In this document: positions 44,513-53,966 of the stretch, piece by piece
Numbering within the stretch: position 1 is the first letter of the stretch
Layout of the letters: each line of letters starts with the position of its first letter
The notes under the pieces: model-generated
What the model was told of the DNA's origin: nothing
What the model saw: only the letters and a program-made list of their open reading frames with translations
The model's database searches: none
Translations under genes and position numbers: made by a program
NCBI RefSeq assembly: GCF_000621125.1
Contig: NZ_JHZC01000008.1
Location: 1-64,000, forward strand
DNA from: Maribacter antarcticus DSM 21422
GTDB taxonomy: Bacteria > Bacteroidota > Bacteroidia > Flavobacteriales > Flavobacteriaceae
Length of the DNA: 64,000 bases
Reading direction: 5' to 3'

Positions 44513-46291
44513 TTATACTTGCTTATCTATTAGCGATATTACTTCACTTGCTTTTTCGTAGTCTTGCTGCATCTGTACATTGGAAAATTGACTATATCTT
44601 GCCGCTTCGCAGTTTTTTAGTAATGCTATAAAGCCGTTTATTGTAGCTTCATCTACATTTTTTTGTAGTAGAAGTTCAGATATCTTGTCCTTACTGAACT
44701 CTGATGTTTCTATTTTTAATTTAGCTTTTAGATAATTATGCAGGGCCTTTTCCAAAGCTACATAAAAGGACTCCTTGTTACCCAATTCTTTTTTTGCTTT
44801 TGATAAGTAGCGTTTGGCCAACCGGTTTGCTTTTTTTGCTTTGTTTCCCATTACATCACTTGCAATTTCTTCTCGTTTTTTACGAAACAAGATTGCAACA
44901 GGAATGAATAGTAATGGTATCAATAACAGTGAATAAAATAGAGTAGACCTAAAGAAATACGCACTGCCAATGGGACTAAGATTCGCGTTTAGCTTTATAA
45001 AGTTAAACTGACGATTAGCTGCAATTACACTTTGCTTGTTTGTGCTAGACGAATTAAGGGTATTACTCGCAGCACTGTTAGGCCCTTCCAAAACGTTTAT
45101 GATAATTTCACTAGATTTTAAAGTAGTATAGGTCTCTGTCTTCGGGTTAAAGAAACTAAAAGGTATGGATGGTAATGGATACTTACCTTTAAAGGAAGGC
45201 ACAATAGTATAGCTGTTGTTTATTTTTCCCTGCATACCACCTAGTGTGGTGCGCACACCTTCTGTAAATTCTGGTTCGTATACCTCTAAGGAACTGGGAA
45301 GATTCAATTCAGGTAGTTTAAATAGTTTTAAGTTTCCTTTTCCCGTTACTTCAACTACTGCTTGCAAGGACTCCGAAGCGTTTAGACTTGGCTTGCTCGT
45401 GGTGACTGAAAAATTAAAATCGCCTACAGCACCCTTAAAATCCGCTGGCTGATTTTCTAACGGTAGTGCTTTTACATTAATGTTTCTATTACCGGCAGAA
45501 ACTGTTTTGTTAGTTTGAGCATAAACTCTACCACCAAAAAAATCACGTTTATTCGTCGGAACGTCTACGGTAACATCCAACGAAAGCGGTTCTATTTCTA
45601 GCTTGCCAGATTTCTGAGGATACAAAACCACCCTCTTTAATATGACATAGCGATAGGGTTTTCCTTTAAAAGTTCCATTTTTGGCATTTAGGCTGGTAAC
45701 TTTAATATCTTGGCTCCAAAAATTATTGTATTTCGGATTGTCTAAAGGTTGATAGTTGGATACGCTTATAGATGGGCTTACATATAGTTTATATACTACG
45801 GTAATCGCTTCGTTCATGTAGGGATTACTCTTAGAAACTTCAGCTACTAAATGAAGGTTTTCATCAGCTATATCGTCTGCAGTCATCTGGTCGCTAGGCT
45901 TATCTACGGCAGCGGTAACTTCAATTTCCTCAGGGAGCGATTTATAGATTTTTCCACCGATTATGATAGTTGCTTGGTTAATCCTTAGTTTTCCCTTGGC
46001 TGTTGGAGCCAAGGTATAGGAGTAGGATTTGGAATAACTGCGCACACCGTTTACCCATGAAGAGCTTATAGATTGAGATGGTCCCATGAGCACTTTAAAA
46101 CCAGCAAAGTCGGGTGGATTAAAATTATCTCCGTCCTTATTCATGGTAAAATCTACTCTTAAGCGTTCGTTAAGCCCTAGCTTGGGCTTGCTCAACTTCA
46201 TTTCAAACGTAACGCCAGCCATGTCCTGTGCTTTTAAGAGGAAGCCAAACAGAAATATGCTTACGAATACGATACTTTTTTTAAAATCCAT
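44513..46291 (-). CDS. batD: BatD, oxygen tolerance protein
   Basis: A 592-residue envelope protein. A signal peptide (SIVFVSIFLFGFLLKAQD) leads to tandem beta-sandwich BatD domains (about 25-420) with LNERLRVDFTMNKDGDNFNP, FKVLMGPSQSISSSWVNG and NASESLQAVVEVTGKGNLKL. A membrane helix (SLLLIPLLFIPVAILF) lies near 450, followed by a basic cytoplasmic coiled region. It sits between batC (7 nt) and batE (4 nt). BatD is thought to be a scaffold of the Bat complex. Confidence 0.94.
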   Translation of the reverse strand: MDFKKSIVFVSIFLFGFLLKAQDMAGVTFEMKLSKPKLGLNERLRVDFTMNKDGDNFNPPDFAGFKVLMGPSQSISSSWVNGVRSYSKSYSYTLAPTAKGKLRINQATIIIGGKIYKSLPEEIEVTAAVDKPSDQMTADDIADENLHLVAEVSKSNPYMNEAITVVYKLYVSPSISVSNYQPLDNPKYNNFWSQDIKVTSLNAKNGTFKGKPYRYVILKRVVLYPQKSGKLEIEPLSLDVTVDVPTNKRDFFGGRVYAQTNKTVSAGNRNINVKALPLENQPADFKGAVGDFNFSVTTSKPSLNASESLQAVVEVTGKGNLKLFKLPELNLPSSLEVYEPEFTEGVRTTLGGMQGKINNSYTIVPSFKGKYPLPSIPFSFFNPKTETYTTLKSSEIIINVLEGPNSAASNTLNSSSTNKQSVIAANRQFNFIKLNANLSPIGSAYFFRSTLFYSLLLIPLLFIPVAILFRKKREEIASDVMGNKAKKANRLAKRYLSKAKKELGNKESFYVALEKALHNYLKAKLKIETSEFSKDKISELLLQKNVDEATINGFIALLKNCEAARYSQFSNVQMQQDYEKASEVISLIDKQV

Positions 46292-46298
46292 TTTTATT

Positions 46299-47147
46299 CT
46301 ACCAGTCCTTTTCTGTTTTTACTTTTGCTCCTTGCACTTTCTTTGCATCAATTTTTTCCTGTACTTTTTTTTCTGCATTTTGCATCGCCCTTAACAGGTT
46401 TTCTACTTGTTGTTTGGAGAGTTGGTTGGGTTTGGGCTGAGGTTGATCTTTTTGGTTATCTCCTTGTTCAGGTTTTTTATTTTGTTCTTTTTTATCATCG
46501 CCATCACCTTCATCTTCTTTCTTGTCGCCCTTATCGTCTTGATCTCCTTCATCCCCTTTATCGCCCTCGTCTTTCTTGTCTTGGTCTTTTTCGTCCTCAT
46601 TGTCCCCCTCTTTATCCTGGTCTTTTTTATCCTCCTTATCCTGTTCGTCTTTGTTATCTTGATTTTTGTCTTTGTTTTCTTCGTCTTTTTTCAAGAGTTC
46701 TTTGGCTAGGGCTAAATTGTATCGGGTTTCCTCGTCGGTAGGGTCGTTTCGTAAGGCTTCTTTATAGGCTTCCACCGCTTTGGCATAGTCCTTACGCTTC
46801 ATAAAAACATTACCCATATTATGGTAGGCATTGTGCTTTTCTGTTTTGGCTGTAGCGCTCACGCCGGCTTCTTTAAACCTACCAAAGGCTTCACTATAGG
46901 TTTCATTATTATAGTATGCGTTACCGAGGTTAAAAGGGGCTATCGCATTTTCTGGACTTTCGGAAATAGCTACCCTATAATCAGCTTCGGCAGCTATAAA
47001 ATTATCTTCTGACAATTTTTTATTTCCTTCCCAGGTATAATTTTTTGAGTTTTTAAGACTTTTTTCTTTTGCCTTTAAGTCCTCTTCTTGTGCAAAGAGT
47101 GGTGTTGACACAATAAAAATCAGAATTAGGTATGTGATTTTTTTCAT
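46299..47147 (-). CDS. batC: BatC, TPR protein with a long charged tail
   Basis: A 282-residue protein with a signal peptide (ITYLILIFIVSTPLFAQEED), three tetratricopeptide repeats (about 40-145: NAIAPFNLGNAYYNNETYSE, HNMGNVFMKRKDYAKAVEAY, DEETRYNLALAKELL), then about 90 residues almost entirely of Asp, Glu, Lys, Gln and Gly (DKKDEGDKGDEGDQDDKGDK and similar). A final segment is LSKQQVENLLRAMQNAEKK. The tail is typical in kind for BatC but is strikingly uniform. It lies 1 nt after batB. Confidence 0.92.
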   Translation of the reverse strand: MKKITYLILIFIVSTPLFAQEEDLKAKEKSLKNSKNYTWEGNKKLSEDNFIAAEADYRVAISESPENAIAPFNLGNAYYNNETYSEAFGRFKEAGVSATAKTEKHNAYHNMGNVFMKRKDYAKAVEAYKEALRNDPTDEETRYNLALAKELLKKDEENKDKNQDNKDEQDKEDKKDQDKEGDNEDEKDQDKKDEGDKGDEGDQDDKGDKKEDEGDGDDKKEQNKKPEQGDNQKDQPQPKPNQLSKQQVENLLRAMQNAEKKVQEKIDAKKVQGAKVKTEKDW

Positions 47148-47148
47148 C

Positions 47149-48195
47149 TTAATCTATCTGTTTTTCGTTGAACAAATTCAATTTTTTTAACCATTTTGTT
47201 TTTCGGTCTAAAACAAAAATCTCTAGAAATAGCAGCAAAAAACCTGCTCCTAGAAACCATTGAAATTGATTTTTATATTCAGCAAATTGCTTGGCCTCAA
47301 ATTCTTTCTTATCCATTTGAAGCAACTCTTCTTTTATGAATTCTACGGCCTCTTCTGTGTTGGAGCCATCAATATATTTCCCATTACCTTCATCCGATAT
47401 GTCAACCAGTATTTCTTCGTTTAATTTGGTAATTACTACTTCGCCTTGAGAATCTTTCTTTAAACTTTCTAGAATACCGTTGCGTTTTAGGGGAATGGGA
47501 GCTCCTTTGGGTTTTCCAACACCTATAGTATAAATGCGAATACCTTCATCTACGGCATCTTCTACGGAGTTCAACGTAGTACCTTCAGAGTGATCTTCCC
47601 CATCAGAGATTATAAAAAGGACTCTGTTGGTCTGTTCATCATCATCGTAAAAGGTAGTTGCCAATTCTATGGCCTCGTTTATGGCGGTACCTTGCGAGCT
47701 CAACATATCTGTGTTCATACTCTGTAAAAACATTTTTGCCGCGCCATAATCTGTGGTAATAGGAAGTTGCGGAAAAGCTTGTCCTGCATAGGCAATAATA
47801 CCGATGCGGTCGCTTGCCAATTGGTTAATGATTTCCGATACCAATCTCTTGGCCTTTTCTATTCTGTTGGGTGCAATGTCTTCTGCCAGCATACTTTTGG
47901 AAACATCTATTGCAAAAACAATATCTACACCTTCTCTTTTTACCGTTTCTAGCTTGGTACCGATTTTAGGATTCACAAGACCTATAATCAACCCACAAAG
48001 GCCTAAAAGAAAAAGAATCAATTTTAGGGTACCTTTGTAATAGGAGCGATTGGGCGTCAACCTTTTCAAAAGGAAGTCGTTCGCAAATTTCTGCTGTGTC
48101 TTTTTTTTCCAGACGAGCAAAATCAGAAACAGTACGATGACCACCGGTATGATGAGCAGCAAATAAAAATATATTTTCTCGTCTAACTGTATCAT
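47149..48195 (-). CDS. batB: BatB, VWA-domain membrane protein
   Basis: A 348-residue protein anchored by two N-terminal helices (about 8-28 and 60-80) and one C-terminal helix (about 308-328). The von Willebrand A domain between them carries a metal-ion-dependent adhesion site, FAIDVSKSMLAEDIAPNR (DxSxS near 93-97), with the later Thr and Asp in SQGTAIN and IISDGEDHSEG. It probably pairs with BatA; the start follows batA by 3 nt. Confidence 0.94.
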   Translation of the reverse strand: MIQLDEKIYFYLLLIIPVVIVLFLILLVWKKKTQQKFANDFLLKRLTPNRSYYKGTLKLILFLLGLCGLIIGLVNPKIGTKLETVKREGVDIVFAIDVSKSMLAEDIAPNRIEKAKRLVSEIINQLASDRIGIIAYAGQAFPQLPITTDYGAAKMFLQSMNTDMLSSQGTAINEAIELATTFYDDDEQTNRVLFIISDGEDHSEGTTLNSVEDAVDEGIRIYTIGVGKPKGAPIPLKRNGILESLKKDSQGEVVITKLNEEILVDISDEGNGKYIDGSNTEEAVEFIKEELLQMDKKEFEAKQFAEYKNQFQWFLGAGFLLLFLEIFVLDRKTKWLKKLNLFNEKQID

Positions 48196-48198
48196 GAT

Positions 48199-49197
48199 TT
48201 ATACAAAACTTCTAAATACTGTGTTTCTTAGTAACCATTCAAGAAGTAACAAAATACCCGCAACCCATATCCAAGGTCTAAATTTTTCCTCATAGCGGTA
48301 GTACTTGAATTCTTCTATCTCGGTTTTTTCTAATTTATTTATTTCATCGTAAATTTCCTCTAAGGCCTCATTATTGGTGGCCCTAAAATATTTACCACCC
48401 GTCACTTTGGCTATGTCTTTTAGTAATTCCTCATCTATTTCTACTTGCCGCATACCGTATCTAAAAGAGCCGTCTGGATTGTATTGAATAGGCGTAAGGG
48501 CATTTCCGTTGGTGCCTAAACCTATCGTATATGTCTTTATGCCAAATTCAATTGCCAGGTCGGCAGCGGTTTGGGGCTCAATAAAGCCAGAATTATTGAC
48601 ACCGTCCGTTAAAAGAATAATAATTTTACTTTTAGCCTTGCTATCTTTTAATCTGTTTACTGAGGTTGCTAACCCCATGCCTATGGCAGTGCCGTCTTCT
48701 AATTGCCCATACGTAATATCCTTAAGGGAGTTAAGTACGATGGTCTTGTCCGTGGTTATGGGAGTTTTGGTGTACCCTTCACCGGCATAGGCCACTAATC
48801 CAATGCGATCGTTAGGTCTTTGTTTAATAAAATCGGCTGCTACTTTCTTTAATGCCGCCAAGCGATTAGGTTTTAGGTCACGGGCCAACATACTCGAAGA
48901 AACATCTATGGCCATAACAATATCTATTCCCTTCGTAGTTTTTGTTCTGGTAGAAATATCCTCGGTTTGTGGTCTTGCCATTGCTACGATAATGGCACCA
49001 AGCGCAAACAGGCGAAGTATAAAAAGAAGGGGTTTAAGTTTTGGCAAAAAACTAGTATAACTAAATCCTTTTAAACTTGAAATTCGAACAGATGCCGTTT
49101 CTTCCTTTTGTTTAAAGGAATACCATATAACAGCGAATGGCAATAATAGAAATAGCCAAAAGAAGTCTGGATTTGCGAATGTTATGTTCTCTAACAT
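48199..49197 (-). CDS. batA: BatA, VWA-domain membrane protein
   Basis: A 332-residue paralogue of BatB with the same layout: N-terminal helices, VWA domain with the DxSxS site MAIDVSSSMLARDLKPNR (about 93-97), EDGTAIGMG and LLTDGVNNSG, and a C-terminal helix (WIWVAGILLLLEWLL). It follows the 562-residue membrane protein gene with no gap (the stop of one and the start of the next abut). Confidence 0.95.
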   Translation of the reverse strand: MLENITFANPDFFWLFLLLPFAVIWYSFKQKEETASVRISSLKGFSYTSFLPKLKPLLFILRLFALGAIIVAMARPQTEDISTRTKTTKGIDIVMAIDVSSSMLARDLKPNRLAALKKVAADFIKQRPNDRIGLVAYAGEGYTKTPITTDKTIVLNSLKDITYGQLEDGTAIGMGLATSVNRLKDSKAKSKIIILLTDGVNNSGFIEPQTAADLAIEFGIKTYTIGLGTNGNALTPIQYNPDGSFRYGMRQVEIDEELLKDIAKVTGGKYFRATNNEALEEIYDEINKLEKTEIEEFKYYRYEEKFRPWIWVAGILLLLEWLLRNTVFRSFV

Positions 49198-50886
49198 CTA
49201 AATTTCTGTTTTTACTTCAACAGTGGTTAATATTCTATCTACAATGTCTTGTGCGTAAGGGTCATCGTCTAGCCAGGTTAAAATAATATATTGCTGAAAC
49301 CCTTTACCGCCAAATAACAAAACGGCATATTTTCCTTTGATTAATACCTTGGATTCTGGTACAGCAAATTTACCACTGCCATACACTTTTAGGCCTTTAA
49401 CACCACTAATGGTAACGAAGTCTTCTTGTTTTGTTATAATGTTCTTGGCTCCTTGGACCTCGAAGTTTTTAATTATTTGTTCTATCGTCTGGGTAAAATC
49501 AGGTTCTGCTTCTTGGCTCAAGGTAACTGAGGTTGTAGCTACTGTGAAAAGCCCTACAGCACTTCTGTAGGCGAATGCTTGTATCTCACTAATGTTTGCC
49601 TTTGCCTCTGGTGGAAGTTTAATTTCTTGTCTTACAAGGACTTTAGGCGTTTCTACAATGATAGGAGGAAACCCGTATCGGCTAGACACCCAACTACCCT
49701 TTAGTAATTCCAAAGTGGGATTGCCTATTACAGAATCCTTAAGATAGGTAAAGCCATATTTGAAACCTGCTATGGCAACGCCAACAATCAATAATGCTGC
49801 TAAGGACGCTAACCCCAGGATGACTTTTTTCTTCTTTATTTTACGCTCCAATTCTTCTTGGTACTCCTCCAGTTGCATGAGTTCCTCCGCTGTAGGTTCG
49901 GGGATGGCCTTATGGGTTTTTTCTACAATTTGACCTACAGTTTTCCAATCTTGTTCGGCAACTGACATAGAAGGTTTCGATTTTGCGAATTTTACTAAAT
50001 CTGCGGTCTGTAGAATATTCTTAAACTGATCAATAGTGTCTTTTTCTAACTCTAATTCTCCCGAATCGCTCAATAGTTCAAGTTTGTCTATCAACTGGCC
50101 TGTAGTGCTTTCCATGGCCGAAATCTGGGCGTCTTCTTCCAAATAGGAACGCACGATATCTGTAAGTTCGGAATAGTATTCTTTAAACTCGTCTTGAATG
50201 AGGTATTTGGAATTTTCCAAACGTTTTAATTCCAGCAGCGCACGATCGTATGGCAGCAATAGGGCTTCTTTTTCCTCTTCGCTCAATAGTTTTTTTCGGA
50301 GAACAAACCAATAAAAGAGTCCACCTAAAATAGCTAGAATTAGAATCCCTCCCAATAGGTACTTCCACCAATCGGGATTTGTTTTTTCAACCGCTATCAA
50401 GGGTTTAATATCATACATCTTCTGCGCTAAGGTATCCACAGGAATTGTTTCAACGTTTATTTGGAGCGAATCTGTAAAATAGCCGACTCCATTAATTTCT
50501 ATACGTTGTTTTGGTAGTTTATAAGAACCGGAATCAAATTGTGTAAGCGCGTATATTTTTTGTAAGGTGAGACGGTCTTTTTTTCTTGTAGTATCTGTGG
50601 CATAGGCTTCTACCGTTTCTAGTGGTGAAAAGGTTTGGCCTTCTGGAAAGATGACTTGGTCAGTAGAATCTATTTCGACGGAGACCTGCCATTGTATTTG
50701 TTCGCCAATTCTAATATAGGTAGTATCAATTTGGGTTTTTATGGTTGGTTTGGACTGAGAAAATCCCTGAAATCCTATCAATAACAAAATGACAAGAATA
50801 CAGCCTAGTAGTTTAGAAGCAGAATTGCGGTAGCGTTGCCCAAAAGGGCATGGGTAGGTTTTAGTATTGGTCTCTAGCATCATCAT
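49198..50886 (-). CDS. BatD-like membrane protein of the bat operon
   Basis: A 562-residue protein placed between the DUF58 gene and batA. A hydrophobic stretch ILVILLLIGFQGFSQ (about 32-46) acts as signal or anchor. It is followed by a BatD-like beta domain (about 50-150) with TTYIRIGEQIQWQVSVEIDS, a membrane helix (LLGGILILAILGGLFYWFVL) near 180, and a helical cytoplasmic stretch rich in Glu and Leu. Another helix follows at about 365 and a C-terminal domain ends LTTVEVKTEI. It begins inside the last 4 nt of the DUF58 gene. Its role is unknown, but the location implies membership of the Bat/MoxR complex. Confidence 0.8.
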   Translation of the reverse strand: MMMLETNTKTYPCPFGQRYRNSASKLLGCILVILLLIGFQGFSQSKPTIKTQIDTTYIRIGEQIQWQVSVEIDSTDQVIFPEGQTFSPLETVEAYATDTTRKKDRLTLQKIYALTQFDSGSYKLPKQRIEINGVGYFTDSLQINVETIPVDTLAQKMYDIKPLIAVEKTNPDWWKYLLGGILILAILGGLFYWFVLRKKLLSEEEKEALLLPYDRALLELKRLENSKYLIQDEFKEYYSELTDIVRSYLEEDAQISAMESTTGQLIDKLELLSDSGELELEKDTIDQFKNILQTADLVKFAKSKPSMSVAEQDWKTVGQIVEKTHKAIPEPTAEELMQLEEYQEELERKIKKKKVILGLASLAALLIVGVAIAGFKYGFTYLKDSVIGNPTLELLKGSWVSSRYGFPPIIVETPKVLVRQEIKLPPEAKANISEIQAFAYRSAVGLFTVATTSVTLSQEAEPDFTQTIEQIIKNFEVQGAKNIITKQEDFVTISGVKGLKVYGSGKFAVPESKVLIKGKYAVLLFGGKGFQQYIILTWLDDDPYAQDIVDRILTTVEVKTEI

Positions 50887-51746
50887 CTTCGTTTAAAATA
50901 GCCCAATAATTTTTTAACGTAACTCTCATCTACACGACAGTCCAAAACGCCACAACCTGATTTTTTGAATGTTTCTTTAAAATAATCAAGCCTTTCCCTG
51001 TGAAATTCTGCATAGGTATTGCGGACTTTTTTGGAGCCTGTATTTATTAATTGTAACGCACCTGTTTCTGCATCCATCATCTGTACCATACCCAAATTTG
51101 GAATATTTTCCTCTCGCTCATCGTACACTCGTATTCCTGTGACATCGTGTTTGTTGCCTGTAATTTTCAAGCTACGTTCGTAATCCGATGCTATGAAATC
51201 CGATAGCACAAAAACAATTGCTTTCTTCTTCATTACATTGGTCAAGAACTTTAAGGCTTGGGTAATATCTGTTTTATTGCTTTTTGGCTTAAACTCCAGT
51301 AACTCTCTAATGATTCGTAGTACATGGGTCTTCCCTTTTTTGGGTGGAATAAAAAGCTCTACTTGGTCCGAAAACAGAATAAGCCCTACTTTATCATTGT
51401 TCTGTAACGCGCTAAAGGCCAAGGTTGCGGAAATTTCGGTTACTATTTCGTTTTTAAATTGATTGGTAGTTCCAAATAGTTCAGAACCGCTTATATCCGC
51501 TACAAGCATCATGGTAAGCTCGCGCTCTTCCTCAAACACCTTAATATAAGGTTCATTATATCTAGCTGTAACATTCCAGTCTATACTCCGAACATCATCC
51601 CCAAATTGATATTGCCTAACCTCGCTAAAGGTCATACCCCTTCCCTTAAACGTAGAATGATATTCCCCACCAAAAATATGGTCGGAAAGACGTCTCGTCT
51701 TTATCTCTATTTTACGTACTTTTTTGAGTAATTCCTTAGTATCCAT
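50883..51746 (-). CDS. DUF58-family VWA-like protein
   Basis: A 287-residue cytoplasmic protein with the DUF58 signature GRGMTFSEVRQYQFGDDVRS and IDWNVTARYNEPYIKVF at about 38-75. A VWA fold follows with the metal site VADISGSELFG (DxSxS near 88). DUF58 proteins act with MoxR ATPases in the maturation or chaperoning of protein complexes. It is co-directional with moxR (84 nt upstream) and overlaps the next gene by 4 nt. Confidence 0.93.
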   Translation of the reverse strand: MDTKELLKKVRKIEIKTRRLSDHIFGGEYHSTFKGRGMTFSEVRQYQFGDDVRSIDWNVTARYNEPYIKVFEEERELTMMLVADISGSELFGTTNQFKNEIVTEISATLAFSALQNNDKVGLILFSDQVELFIPPKKGKTHVLRIIRELLEFKPKSNKTDITQALKFLTNVMKKKAIVFVLSDFIASDYERSLKITGNKHDVTGIRVYDEREENIPNLGMVQMMDAETGALQLINTGSKKVRNTYAEFHRERLDYFKETFKKSGCGVLDCRVDESYVKKLLGYFKRR

Positions 51747-51830
51747 TTGGTTTTAGTAAACAGTTTAGAGGGAACAGTATTTAATAGCAGAAATAAAGTA
51801 GCTGCTAGTTCTATCTGTAATCTGCTGCTC

Positions 51831-52832
51831 CTAGGGTACTTCGATTTCGTTTACAATCTTGTTAATAATTTCTTCTGAGGTGATATTTTCTGCCTCCGCT
51901 TCGTAGGTAATGCCTACTCTGTGTCTAAGCACATCAAGCACTACGGCCCTAACATCCTCTGGCACCACATATCCTCTTCGTTTTATAAAAGCATAACATT
52001 TAGCAGCAATACCAAGGTTTATACTTCCCCTTGGTGATGCCCCAAAACTTATAAGTGGTTTTAGATTTTCTAGATTATATTTTTCTGGATACCTGGTTGC
52101 AAAGACAATATCCAATATATATTTTTCAATCTTCTCGTCCATGTACACTTCGCGAACCGCTTTTTGTGCACTTAGGATTTGTTTTACGGAGACTACTGGA
52201 TTAACAGTTTCATATGCGCCAAGAAGATTTTGGCGCATGATCATTTGCTCCTCGTTCATCTTTGGGTAATCTATTACCGTTTTTAACATAAAACGGTCAA
52301 CTTGGGCTTCCGGTAAGGGATAGGTGCCTTCCTGTTCTACCGGGTTTTGTGTAGCCATAACCAAGAAGGGCTTGTCAAGAATAAACGTAGTGTCCCCAAT
52401 AGTGACTTGTTTCTCCTGCATCGCCTCTAAAAGAGCAGATTGCACCTTTGCTGGAGCACGGTTAATTTCATCGGCTAATACAAAGTTGGCAAAAATCGGT
52501 CCCTTCTTAATAGAGAAGTCATTCTCCTTCATGTTGTAAATCATGGTACCCACAACGTCCGCAGGTAAAAGATCTGGTGTAAACTGTATCCTGCTAAAAC
52601 TTCCTTTTACAGCTTTAGAAAGCGTGTTGATTGCCAAGGTCTTTGCCAATCCCGGAACACCTTCTAACAAAATATGACCCTGCCCTAAAAGTCCAATAAG
52701 CAACCTTTCGATCATATGTTTTTGACCCACAATTACTTTATTCATTTCGGGAATTAGTAAATCTATGAAAGCGCTTTCCTGAGCTATTTTCTCATTTACA
52801 GCGCTAATGTCAACTGGTGTATTTTCTTCCAT
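51831..52832 (-). CDS. MoxR-family AAA ATPase
   Basis: A 333-residue AAA+ ATPase. Walker A is HILLEGVPGLAKTLAINTLS near 54-73, and Walker B with the following residues is VLADEINRAPAKVQSALLEA near 116-135. Sensor 1 is in VMATQNPVEQEGTYPLPEAQ, and the arginine-finger region is in VDRFM. The lid ends at about 330. It is the first gene of the operon leading into bat and is predicted to remodel or activate the VWA proteins. A near-match -7 box (TCAATTTG, minus strand, 52883-52890) precedes it by about 50 nt. Confidence 0.95.
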   Translation of the reverse strand: MEENTPVDISAVNEKIAQESAFIDLLIPEMNKVIVGQKHMIERLLIGLLGQGHILLEGVPGLAKTLAINTLSKAVKGSFSRIQFTPDLLPADVVGTMIYNMKENDFSIKKGPIFANFVLADEINRAPAKVQSALLEAMQEKQVTIGDTTFILDKPFLVMATQNPVEQEGTYPLPEAQVDRFMLKTVIDYPKMNEEQMIMRQNLLGAYETVNPVVSVKQILSAQKAVREVYMDEKIEKYILDIVFATRYPEKYNLENLKPLISFGASPRGSINLGIAAKCYAFIKRRGYVVPEDVRAVVLDVLRHRVGITYEAEAENITSEEIINKIVNEIEVP

Positions 52833-53081
52833 TTATTAAAATATATATTAAGTAATGATAGGCTATTAATTTAACAGTTACGCAAATTGAAAATTTATTC
52901 ACTGAGTAGCTGTTAACGATTGGTTAAAAAAAAGGAAAAGCCCCTATTTTTATGAAGTATTTAAGGGATTCTTTTTAATTTCACTTGGCCATGAAAACCT
53001 ACAAACAGCAATTAGGCGGACATTGACGATTTCAATCCGTTTAAATGAATAAGTATTAATTATAAAGTGAATCTCAAATAG

Positions 53082-53957
53082 ATGACCAAAACCACCAATT
53101 ATTCCAGAATAATCGCGGGAACTATGACTTGGGGTGACTGGGGGAAACAACTTTCGGAGCAGCGAATAGAGCAGTTGATACACCATTGTCTCGAGCAGTA
53201 TATTAGCACTTTTGATCATGCGGATATCTATGGGGATTATACAAACGAGGAGCAGTTTGGAAAAGCATTTGCAACAAGCGATATTAACCGCGAGGATATA
53301 CAACTGATAAGTAAATGTGGTATCCAATTCGATGTTAAAAGTAGAAGCAACAACATAAAACATTATGCTTATAGTAAGGATTATATTATTTGGTCTGCCG
53401 AGCGTTCTTTAAAAGCGTTGCGAACAGAATATTTAGATATGTTCTTGCTACACAGGCCCAGTCCGCTTATGCATCCTAGTGAAATTGCGGAGGCAATTGC
53501 CAAATTAAAAAAAGAAGGTAAGATAAGACAATTTGGGGTGTCCAATTTTAATCCCTCTCAAATTGCCCTAATCGAAACGGTTATGCCCATAGAGGGAAAT
53601 CAACTGGAATTTTCCCTTACCTCCAATAATGTCATGGGTGATGGCTCCTTGGACGATTGTATAATTAATAAACGTTTGGCCATGTCTTGGAGTCCCTTGG
53701 GAAGTTATTTTAAGGAAGATTCCCTTAAGACCAAGCGCATTAAAAAAGTATTGAAAAGTCTTTGTAATAAGTACAATGCTACCGAAGACCAGTTGTTGTT
53801 GAGTTGGGTATTGAAGCATCCAGCTGAGGTCTGCCCAGTGGTGGGCACGGCAACACCAGACAGGTTAGCAATGGCAATGAAAGCATTAGAAATTGAAATG
53901 GAATTACAGGATTGGTTTCTGCTTTTGGAAGCCAGTAACGGATATGAAGTAGCATAA
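53082..53957 (+). CDS. aldo/keto reductase
   Basis: A 291-residue NADPH-dependent aldo/keto reductase of the YdhF-like type. Substrate/catalytic residues are in TFDHADIYGDYTNEEQFGKA (Asp and Tyr near 44-49), the catalytic Lys is in LISKCG, and LDMFLLHRPSPLM contains the His. The cofactor end has WSPLGSYF and ATPDRLAMAMKALEIEM. The substrate is not predictable. It is the first gene of a three-gene operon and is followed by the SDR gene after 9 nt. Confidence 0.93.
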   Translation: MTKTTNYSRIIAGTMTWGDWGKQLSEQRIEQLIHHCLEQYISTFDHADIYGDYTNEEQFGKAFATSDINREDIQLISKCGIQFDVKSRSNNIKHYAYSKDYIIWSAERSLKALRTEYLDMFLLHRPSPLMHPSEIAEAIAKLKKEGKIRQFGVSNFNPSQIALIETVMPIEGNQLEFSLTSNNVMGDGSLDDCIINKRLAMSWSPLGSYFKEDSLKTKRIKKVLKSLCNKYNATEDQLLLSWVLKHPAEVCPVVGTATPDRLAMAMKALEIEMELQDWFLLLEASNGYEVA

Positions 53958-53966
53958 AAAAAAGAT

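Noticed and set aside
46325..46741. Leu/Phe/Val-rich frames antisense to batC
   Set aside because: They arise as the complement of the Asp/Glu/Lys-rich tract; hydrophobic runs there are a codon artefact, not membrane proteins.
52950..53363. A 137-codon frame upstream of the aldo/keto reductase, minus strand
   Set aside because: It overlaps the 5' half of the reductase gene in antisense and has no recognisable domain.
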